Source: JAJFUG01 sp964386505 (GTDB lineage: Bacteria > Gemmatimonadota > Glassbacteria > GWA2-58-10). Taken from it: 13,699 nucleotides of DNA. Numbering within the stretch: position 1 is the stretch's first letter; each line of letters opens with the position of its first letter. Below the pieces are notes generated by a model. It did not search any database. It had not been told where the DNA came from and saw only the letters and a program-made list of their open reading frames with translations. Positions 5,934-11,516 of the stretch are shown piece after piece. The position numbers and the translations under genes are program-made. The stretch is taken from the NCBI GenBank assembly GCA_964386505.1, contig CAYLSM010000115.1:1-13699 (forward strand), in the 5' to 3' direction.

Positions 5934-6491
5934 GTGCAGCCCGGGCCGGGACGGACTATCCTCGGGGTCGATCCCGGGGGCAATGTCACCGGTTGCGGCG
6001 TGATCCGCCGCGAGGGCAACAGCTCGCGCTTTGTCGCCTGTTCGGTCACCCGCGCCGCTGCGGAGGAGAGCCTCGCCGCCAGACTGGAGCGGGTGTTCCG
6101 TTTCGTGAGCGTACAGATCGAGCAGTACGGGCCGGACACTCTGGTGGTGGAGGACGTGTTCTACGGCAAGAATGTCCAGAGCCTCAAGGCGATCGGCCAG
6201 GTGCGCGGCGTGGTGATCCTGGCCGGGGCGCTGGCCGGGTTGAAAGTCGCCGAGTACAGCCCGCGCGAGGTCAAGAAAGCCGTGGTCGGGCGCGGGGATG
6301 CCTCCAAGGAGCAGGTGCAGCACATGGTGATGGCCGTGCTGGGGCTGGCTGAGCCGCCCCAGCCTCACGACGCGGCGGATGCTCTGGCCCTGGCGCTCTG
6401 CTATTCCCACCGCGGCGATTCTCCGGCCCCGGCCGGGCGCGCCAGAAGCGCGTTGCCGCCCCAGCTAAGGGAACTGCTGAAAAGAAAATGA
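5934..6491 (+). CDS. ruvC: Holliday junction endonuclease RuvC
   Basis: A 185-residue crossover-junction endodeoxyribonuclease that resolves Holliday junctions by paired nicks, working with RuvAB. The four catalytic acidic residues are visible: D13 in LGVDPGGNVTG, E73 in VVEDVFYGKN, and D146/D149 in HDAADALALAL. The SLKAIGQVRGV block of the family follows the second acid. The start is taken at GTG 5934, 5 nt after the yebC stop, because the longer open frame upstream merely runs through yebC in another frame and the RuvC fold begins a few residues after the GTG. A GAGG at 5918-5921, inside the end of yebC, may serve for initiation, or translation may be coupled. Its TGA overlaps the ruvA ATG by 4 nt. 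Confidence 0.95.
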   Translation: MQPGPGRTILGVDPGGNVTGCGVIRREGNSSRFVACSVTRAAAEESLAARLERVFRFVSVQIEQYGPDTLVVEDVFYGKNVQSLKAIGQVRGVVILAGALAGLKVAEYSPREVKKAVVGRGDASKEQVQHMVMAVLGLAEPPQPHDAADALALALCYSHRGDSPAPAGRARSALPPQLRELLKRK

Positions 6492-7084
6492 TCGCTCTTG
6501 TCGAAGGCGCCCTGCTCGAAAAGAATGTCTCCTCCGTGGTGATCGCGGCCGGGGGTATCGGCTACGAGATCGCGGTGCCGCTCAGCACCTTCGAGAAACT
6601 GCCGGACGAGGGCGAGACCGCCCGTCTTCTGACCTACCTGCATGTCCGCGAGGATGCCCTTCAGCTTTTCGGTTTCCACTCCCGTCAGGAACGCGAGGCG
6701 TTCGAGCGCCTGATCGCGGTCACCGGCGTGGGCCCGCGCCTGGCCCTTTCGATCCTGAGCAGCCTGAGCGTGGAGCGCCTGATCGCAGCGGTGGAGGGCG
6801 CGCAGGCCTCTTGGTTCGGCAAGATACCGGGAGTGGGCAAGAAAACCGCCGAACGCCTGATTTTCGAACTCAAGGGCAAGCTGACCGACATCGCCCCGGC
6901 CGCCGCGCTGGGCAAGGCCGCGGCCCCGGCGGGACGGGAAGCCGAGGAGGCCGCCGCGGCCCTGGTCTCGCTGGGCTACTCGCGCCCGCAGGCCGAAACC
7001 GCCATCGCCCGCGTGCTGGCCGATTCGCCCGGACAGAGAATCGAGACCGCGGACCTGATCCGCAAGTCCCTGGGCCGGATGTAG
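6488..7084 (+). CDS. ruvA: Holliday junction branch migration subunit RuvA
   Basis: A 198-residue protein, close to the roughly 200 residues usual for RuvA, which binds the four-way junction and loads the RuvB motor. Domain I (1-65) begins MIALVEGALLEKN with GGIGYEIAVP. Two helix-hairpin-helix motifs follow, LIAVTGVGPRLALSILS and FGKIPGVGKKTAERLIFEL. An Ala/Glu-rich linker (about 137-150) leads to the RuvB-binding domain III, EEAAAALVSLGYSRPQAETA. The start overlaps the ruvC stop as ATGA, so translation is probably coupled. All expected parts are intact. Confidence 0.96.
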   Translation: MIALVEGALLEKNVSSVVIAAGGIGYEIAVPLSTFEKLPDEGETARLLTYLHVREDALQLFGFHSRQEREAFERLIAVTGVGPRLALSILSSLSVERLIAAVEGAQASWFGKIPGVGKKTAERLIFELKGKLTDIAPAAALGKAAAPAGREAEEAAAALVSLGYSRPQAETAIARVLADSPGQRIETADLIRKSLGRM

Positions 7085-7135
7085 GGCTTGAGATAATCTT
7101 CAGTTTTCCGACCACCCCAACCCCTGAATGTCACT

Positions 7136-8197
7136 GTGAACGACAGGCCGAAAGACCGCATGGACCTCACCCGGCCGGATGTGCTGGAGGATGAGGACAG
7201 TTTTGAGGGCAGCCTGCGGCCGACCTCGCTGGAGGAATTTGTGGGCCAGCCGAAGCTCAAGGAGAAGCTGGAAATCTTCGTCCAGGCGGCGCGACAGCGC
7301 GGCGAGGCCCTTGACCACTGCCTGTTCTGTGGCCCTCCCGGCCTGGGCAAGACCACCCTGGCCCATATCATCGCCCGCGAGCTGGGGGTGGGCATCCGCG
7401 TGACCAGCGGCCCGGTGCTGGAGAAAGCCGGCGACCTGGCGGGCCTTTTGACCAACCTCGAAGAGCGCGACATCCTGTTCATCGACGAGATCCACCGTCT
7501 GCGCAGCAACGTGGAGGAATACCTCTACCCGGCGATGGAGGATTTCTGCCTGGACATCATGATCGACACCGGCCCGGCCGCCCGCAGCGTTAACATCCCG
7601 CTCAAGCGTTTCACCCTGATCGGCGCCACCACCAGAAGCGGCCTTCTGACCAGCCCGATGCGCTCGCGATTCGGCGTGGTGGGGCGTCTCAATTTCTACA
7701 GCGATGAGGAACTGGCCCAGATCGTGCGCCGCTCGGCCCGCATTCTGGGAGTGGAGATCGACACTCCCGGCGCGGATGAGATCAGCCGCCGCGCGCGCGG
7801 CACGGCCCGTATCGCCAACCGTCTGCTGCGCCGTATCCGCGACTACGCCCAGGTGCGGGCGGATGGCCGGATCGACCGTGACATCGCCCGCGCCGCCATG
7901 AACCTTCTGGAGGTGGACGAGTCGGGTCTGGATGAGATGGACCTGGCGATCCTGCGCACCCTGGTGGAAAAGTACGGCGGCCGTCCGGTGGGCGTGGGCA
8001 CCCTGGCTGTCTCAGTGGGCGAGGAGCCGGACACGATCGAGGAGGTCTACGAGCCGTTCCTCATCCAGCGCGGCCTGATCAACCGCACCCCGCGCGGGCG
8101 GGAGGCTACGGCCGCCGCCTGGCGCCACCTGGGCCTCAACCCGCCCGCCGAAACACCCCGCGAGGGCCAGAAAGACCTGTTCGGCGAGGAGCAGTAG
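7136..8197 (+). CDS. ruvB: Holliday junction branch migration ATPase RuvB
   Basis: A 353-residue AAA+ motor that drives branch migration on RuvA-bound junctions. From the GTG start: ESLRP-type entry (EGSLRPTSLEEFVGQ, 24-38), Walker A GPPGLGKT (66-73), Walker B ILFIDE (113-118), sensor 1 GATTR (163-167) with SPMRSRFG after it, and a C-terminal winged helix containing EKYGGRPVGVGTLA and QRGLINRTPRGR. The start is uncertain: GTG 7136 lacks a clear ribosome-binding site, and the in-frame ATG at 7160 would remove only 8 residues of the variable N-terminus. It lies 51 nt after ruvA. It ends the recombination group; gene content changes sharply after it. Confidence 0.96.
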   Translation: MNDRPKDRMDLTRPDVLEDEDSFEGSLRPTSLEEFVGQPKLKEKLEIFVQAARQRGEALDHCLFCGPPGLGKTTLAHIIARELGVGIRVTSGPVLEKAGDLAGLLTNLEERDILFIDEIHRLRSNVEEYLYPAMEDFCLDIMIDTGPAARSVNIPLKRFTLIGATTRSGLLTSPMRSRFGVVGRLNFYSDEELAQIVRRSARILGVEIDTPGADEISRRARGTARIANRLLRRIRDYAQVRADGRIDRDIARAAMNLLEVDESGLDEMDLAILRTLVEKYGGRPVGVGTLAVSVGEEPDTIEEVYEPFLIQRGLINRTPRGREATAAAWRHLGLNPPAETPREGQKDLFGEEQ

Positions 8198-8236
8198 CAG
8201 GCTGCCAGATGCATCGGAATGGATGACCGCAAATGC

Positions 8237-8242
8237 GGGAGG
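8237..8242 (+). promoter_or_regulatory. Ribosome-binding site that sets the creatininase-family start
   Basis: GGGAGG lies 9 nt before the ATG at 8252. It supports that start over the in-frame ATG at 8219, which would put 11 charged residues before the signal peptide. A short stem, CCGC (8227-8230) with GCGG (8235-8238), touches its 5' edge. Confidence 0.65.
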
Positions 8243-8251
8243 ACGGACAAA

Positions 8252-9178
8252 ATGAACAACTCCAAAGCCTGGCCGTTTTTGTTTCTGGTCATTACGACCC
8301 TGCTTGCATCCCAAGGGACTGTTGCTCATGCAAAAACACAGGATGATCCGATCACTCAGCAGATAATGGCGGATTTGCAGGAATACTGCATAACCTATCT
8401 GCGCCCGGGACAGATTACCCAGCGGCTGGCCGAGGTGCCGGTGGTTTATGTGCCTATCGGACCGGTCGAATGGCACGGGTTGCACATGCCGTTCGGCACT
8501 GACCCGCTGGTTGCGGAAGCGGTGGCTTTGGGGGTATGTAAAAAAGTCGGAGGAATGGTCTGGCCCACCCTTCATTGGGGCAGCGCATCGTTACGTTCTC
8601 CGGAGGAATCGATGCGGCTTTTCGGACCGCAGCTCAATCAGTACACCTGGAGCGTTGAATTCCCCTGCAATACCCTGAAAAGCGCTTATTGCTCGGAGGA
8701 AGTGCTGGCCCTGTTGATTCGGGAGACTATCAGGCAGATCGCGCTGATGAATCCCAAGTTGATCGTAATCTTGAGCGGACATGCCGCCGGGGCGCATATA
8801 AAGACTTTGGAACGTGTCGCTTTGGAGGAATCAGTCCAGGCACAGGGACTTAAAGTGGTGTGCAGGGGCGCCTGGATTCTGGAGCCCAAGGACCCCGAAA
8901 AATTCGGCGGACACGCTTGTGCCGGCGAAACGAGCCAGATGATGTATTTGACGAGTGCGGTCGATCTTGGAACGCTGCCCCCTCTGCCGCAGAAACTGGA
9001 GTACTACAAGACCGGGATTGTTGACGACTGGTCTGGTGCCAATACGAACGGCTATGTGGTAAACGATATCGCGGATCCCCGGATCAATTCATCGGTGGAG
9101 TACGGCGAGCTGAACACGCACCTGGCGATCGATGAAATCGCGGGCGAAGTCCAGAAAATGATTCCCGGATTGCACTGA
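8252..9178 (+). CDS. Secreted creatininase-family amidohydrolase
   Basis: A 308-residue protein of the creatininase family (metal-dependent amidohydrolases acting on cyclic amides such as creatinine and on related amides). It starts with a clear signal peptide, MNNSKAWPFLFLVITTLLAS then GTVAHA (about 1-27), unusual in a family that is mostly cytoplasmic. Metal-ligand blocks are recognisable: PIGPVEWHGLHMPFGTD supplies Glu, His and Asp. The usual NGHGGN block reads LSGHAAGAH, keeping the His but not the Asn/Gly-rich end, and the later block reads GGHACAGETSQMM, keeping His and the Glu of ETS. Substrate unknown. By hand count over 8281-9180 it is about 55% G+C, against about 65% in sampled ruvB lines, which suggests transfer from elsewhere. 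It sits 54 nt after ruvB with no evident promoter. Confidence 0.82.
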   Translation: MNNSKAWPFLFLVITTLLASQGTVAHAKTQDDPITQQIMADLQEYCITYLRPGQITQRLAEVPVVYVPIGPVEWHGLHMPFGTDPLVAEAVALGVCKKVGGMVWPTLHWGSASLRSPEESMRLFGPQLNQYTWSVEFPCNTLKSAYCSEEVLALLIRETIRQIALMNPKLIVILSGHAAGAHIKTLERVALEESVQAQGLKVVCRGAWILEPKDPEKFGGHACAGETSQMMYLTSAVDLGTLPPLPQKLEYYKTGIVDDWSGANTNGYVVNDIADPRINSSVEYGELNTHLAIDEIAGEVQKMIPGLH

Positions 9179-9430
9179 TCCTTTCAACGGTGATGTTCGG
9201 CCGGTGCCCGATTCGCATTGATTCATTTTGGGGACAGCTCAAATGATTGCTGCCCCCGCTGCGGCCGCTTGTGCCGTTTCGTCCCAACCTCCCTTTTGCC
9301 GGCCGGACTGCATATCATTTTTCTCTTGTTTTCAGCCCCGGAATGATAATAATCTGGTAGACTCCAAAGACTGCCCCCGGCAGAACGCGTGCCCGCGTTC
9401 CTGTGAATGAACCCAGACCCCGGAGCGACC
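9179..9430 (+). other. 252-bp intergenic region before the first sulfatase
   Basis: No gene is supported here. It contains an imperfect hairpin, GGGGACAGC (9230-9238) with GCTGCCCCC (9249-9257), without a T tract; a candidate promoter (9326-9353); a 16-nt sequence shared with the yebC leader (9354-9369); and a 7-bp hairpin, GAACGCG (9383-9389) with CGCGTTC (9394-9400), about 30 nt before the start codon. Confidence 0.6.
9326..9353 (+). promoter_or_regulatory. Candidate promoter for the first sulfatase
   Basis: TTGTTT (9326-9331, 3/6) and AATAAT (9348-9353, 5/6) are separated by 16 bp, in the most A/T-rich part of the intergenic region. Transcription would begin near 9360, about 70 nt before the ATG at 9431. 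Confidence 0.35.
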
Positions 9431-11011
9431 ATGAAACGCCGCGATTTCCTCAAAGCCTCCGCCCAAGGCGGCTCGCTGGCCCTGCTCGGCTCCCAGGTCC
9501 GGGCGGATGGAGCGTCGGCCGTATCCACTCCGGTATCCGGGGCGGGACTGCCCAATATCCTGCATATCATGGCGGACCAGCAGCAGTGGGGCACCATCGC
9601 CGGACGCAGCCAGTGCAACACCCCCAACCTCACGCGTCTGGCCGCCCAGGGCGTGCTGTTCAGCCGTTCCTACACTCCCTGCGCAGTCTGCTGCCCGGCC
9701 CGGGCCATGCTTCAGAGCGGCGCCTACCACTGGCACAATGGCGTGTACAACCAGGTGCATTCCTCGCCCTCGGTCAGCCGCGACATGCGGCCGGATGTGG
9801 TCACTTACTCGATGCGGCTGAAAGAGGCCGGCTACAGCCTGGGCTATGTGGGCAAGTGGCACGCCTCGTATACCCGCACGCCGCTGGATTTCGGCTATGA
9901 CCGGATCGGCGCGCCGGTCTCCTACAACCGCAGGCTGCTCGAAGGGTTGGACTATATCGACGAGCGCAGCCGTGAGAAACTCAAAAGCACCACCGTGCGC
10001 TGGATGAGCTGGCCGGGCAGCGAGCCGTTCACCATGTGGGGCTACGAGGAGGGATCGGAGGAGCACTCGCACCCCTACGGGATCGCCCAGACCGGCATCC
10101 GCATGCTGAATGAGATCGCCGCAGGCGACAAACCCTGGCTGCTGGAGGTGCAGTTCCCGGAGCCACACGACCCCTACATGCCGCTCAAGCCCTATCTGGA
10201 CCGCTACGACCCGTCCTCTATACCCGTGGCGCGAAGTTTCCGCGAGGAACGGTTCGAGAAAAAGCCCAACCTGCACCGCCGCGAGTCCGAGACCTGGGGA
10301 CAGCTCAGCGAAAAGGACTATCGTGAGAGCCGGGCGCACTACTACGCCTACTGCGAAATGCTGGACGCCCAGATCGGCCGGGTGCTGGAGGCGCTGGACA
10401 AGACCGGCCAGGCCGGCAACACGGTGGTCGTGTTCACCACCGACCACGGAGACATGGTGGGCGCGCACCGGATGTGGATCAAGGGCATCCAGCCCTACGA
10501 GGAGTGTTACCGCATCCCGATGATAATACGCTGGCCCGGGCGGATCGCCCCCGGTACGGTGGAGGACCGCCTGGTGCAGTCCCATTTCCTTGCCCACACC
10601 TATGTGGATATCGCCGGGGCCGAGCCGCTGCCCTTCGCGGATGGCCGCTCGCTGCTGCCCCTGTTCGACCGGGCCGCGGCACCCGACTGGCCCGACATGA
10701 TCATGTGCGCCTATTACGGCGGCGAGTACACCTACACTCAGCGCATGCTGGTCACCGAGCGCCACAAGTACGTGTTCAACGGGTTCGATTTCGATGAGTG
10801 TTACGATCTGGTCGAGGACCCGGATGAGCTGTTCAACCGGGTGGATGACCCGGCCTGCCGCCCGGTGGTGGATGATATGCGGGCCCGGCTCTACGAGCTG
10901 ATGGACCGTTTCGAGGACCCGTTCGGCCACAAGCAGAACCGGGTCAGTATCGGCGAGCCGCCAAACCGTTACGGCGGGCCGCGGTTCCTTCCGCTGGGCA
11001 CGAGGCTGTGA
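9431..11011 (+). CDS. Tat-exported sulfatase (family S1, arylsulfatase type)
   Basis: A 526-residue sulfatase, hydrolysing sulfate esters. The N-terminus MKRRDFLKASAQGGSLALLG is a textbook twin-arginine signal, so the enzyme is exported folded. The start at ATG 9431 is supported by this signal and by GGAG at 9422-9425; an in-frame ATG at 9407 would bury the signal. The formylglycine signature C-x-P-x-R is C87-C-P-A-R91 (in PCAVCCPARAMLQSG), with Ala in place of the usual Ser. Metal and catalytic residues are present: ADQ at about 48-50, GKWH (141-144), PEPHDPY with His 246, TTDHGD (336-341) and a downstream Lys (351). A maturase must convert C87 to formylglycine; none is in the window. Substrate unknown; neighbours suggest a carbohydrate. 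Confidence 0.93.
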   Translation: MKRRDFLKASAQGGSLALLGSQVRADGASAVSTPVSGAGLPNILHIMADQQQWGTIAGRSQCNTPNLTRLAAQGVLFSRSYTPCAVCCPARAMLQSGAYHWHNGVYNQVHSSPSVSRDMRPDVVTYSMRLKEAGYSLGYVGKWHASYTRTPLDFGYDRIGAPVSYNRRLLEGLDYIDERSREKLKSTTVRWMSWPGSEPFTMWGYEEGSEEHSHPYGIAQTGIRMLNEIAAGDKPWLLEVQFPEPHDPYMPLKPYLDRYDPSSIPVARSFREERFEKKPNLHRRESETWGQLSEKDYRESRAHYYAYCEMLDAQIGRVLEALDKTGQAGNTVVVFTTDHGDMVGAHRMWIKGIQPYEECYRIPMIIRWPGRIAPGTVEDRLVQSHFLAHTYVDIAGAEPLPFADGRSLLPLFDRAAAPDWPDMIMCAYYGGEYTYTQRMLVTERHKYVFNGFDFDECYDLVEDPDELFNRVDDPACRPVVDDMRARLYELMDRFEDPFGHKQNRVSIGEPPNRYGGPRFLPLGTRL

Positions 11012-11045
11012 GGCCATAAGAGTTAAGAAGATGTGTTTACAATCC

Positions 11046-11059
11046 CCTCTAAAAAGAGG
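11046..11059. repeat. Hairpin 1 of the palindromic cluster
   Basis: CCTCT (11046-11050) pairs with AGAGG (11055-11059) around an AAAA loop. It is followed directly by GAGTGTCCC, as in common intergenic repeat modules. Confidence 0.6.
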
Positions 11060-11109
11060 AGTGTCCCGATGAAATTGGTACAGGGTGAGTAGATACAAAT
11101 CCCCCTCAT

Positions 11110-11130
11110 TCCCCCTTTACGAAAGGGGGA
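11110..11130. repeat. Hairpin 2 of the palindromic cluster
   Basis: TCCCCCTTT (11110-11118) pairs perfectly with AAAGGGGGA (11122-11130) around an ACG loop: 9 bp. Confidence 0.8.
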
Positions 11131-11158
11131 GGCGCTGGCCCGCTGGCCGTTTGAGGAG

Positions 11159-11193
11159 AATCCCCCCTTTCCCAAAGGGGGGCAGGGGGGATT
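11159..11193. repeat. Hairpin 3 of the palindromic cluster
   Basis: CCCCCCTTT (11162-11170) pairs perfectly with AAAGGGGGG (11174-11182) around a CCC loop. Alternatively, AATCCCCCC (11159-11167) pairs with GGGGGGATT (11185-11193), so two mutually exclusive folds share the same C tract. No T tract follows on the plus strand, so it is not a standard terminator, though it may slow or end read-through from the sulfatase. Confidence 0.8.
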
Positions 11194-11222
11194 GAACTTC
11201 TGATACATCTGATCGGAGGCTC

Positions 11223-11441
11223 GTGTTGGACGGAGTGGGAAAGATACTGCTGGTGGCCGGGCTGGCAATCGCCGCCCTGGGCCTGGTGCTTATGCTCGGC
11301 CCCAAGATTCCCTGGCTCGGTCGTCTGCCCGGGGACATCCTGATAAAGCGCGGCAACACCACGTTCTACTTTCCGGTAGTCACCTGCATCGTTCTCAGTA
11401 TCGTAATCACCCTGCTGGCGCGTCTGTTCGGCGGGAAATAG
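11223..11441 (+). CDS. DUF2905 small membrane protein
   Basis: A 72-residue protein of the DUF2905 family, function unknown. Two transmembrane helices (about 8-26 and 49-67) are joined by the family's conserved hairpin, KIPWLGRLPGDILIKRGNTT, and the second helix begins FYFPVVTCIVLS. A GTG start at 11223 sits only 3 nt after GGAGG (11215-11219); the next codon, TTG at 11226, has better spacing (6 nt), so the true start may be one codon later. It lies between the palindromic repeats and the GH31 gene, with no evident promoter. The family is widespread and mostly chromosomal, so a link to glycan use is not implied by position. Confidence 0.88.
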   Translation: MLDGVGKILLVAGLAIAALGLVLMLGPKIPWLGRLPGDILIKRGNTTFYFPVVTCIVLSIVITLLARLFGGK

Positions 11442-11516
11442 GCAATTTAAGCTCCCTCGCAGTTCACGGTTCGTTACCGGTATTCGGCTTGCTACATCTT
11501 TCATGCTGGAGAAACC

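Larger units (their letters stand above)
11041..11193. repeat. Decayed palindromic intergenic repeat cluster
   Basis: Three C-rich/G-rich palindromes lie in 153 bp, with the pattern AATCCCC...GAGGAGTGTCC followed by a degenerate stem, then two CCCCC-TTT/AAA-GGGGG hairpins. Such modules recur between genes of many bacteria and are mobilised or amplified in ways not well understood. The degenerate stem TCCCGAT (11064-11070) with ATTGGTA (11074-11080) looks like a decayed copy of a perfect palindrome. No transposase is present nearby. Confidence 0.75.
11012..11222. other. Intergenic region between sulfatase and DUF2905 genes
   Basis: A 211-bp gap dominated by GC-rich palindromes (11041-11193, listed separately). 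Minus-strand open frames here translate into PPLGKGG- and SPFRKGG-type peptides, typical spurious products of such repeats. No promoter was found. Confidence 0.7.

Noticed and set aside
5258..6139. 293-codon minus-strand open frame across yebC and ruvC
   Set aside because: It is antisense to two well-recognised genes and crosses their junction; composition is that of a shadow frame.
7128..7139. Three-codon mini-frame ATG-TCA-CTG-TGA overlapping the ruvB GTG start
   Set aside because: It has no ribosome-binding site, and the overlap is likely chance; ruvB might even start at ATG 7160.
9230..9257. Hairpin after the creatininase-family gene as a terminator
   Set aside because: The stem has a mismatch, and no T tract follows on either strand.
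9332..11098. 588-codon open frame on the minus strand, antisense to the first sulfatase
   Set aside because: It mirrors a confident sulfatase gene in high-G+C DNA. The translation is His/Val/Arg-rich without any recognisable domain.
11023..11268. Minus-strand open frame encoding PPLGKGG/SPFRKGG-like peptides
   Set aside because: It is a translation of the palindromic repeats, a common source of false hypothetical proteins.
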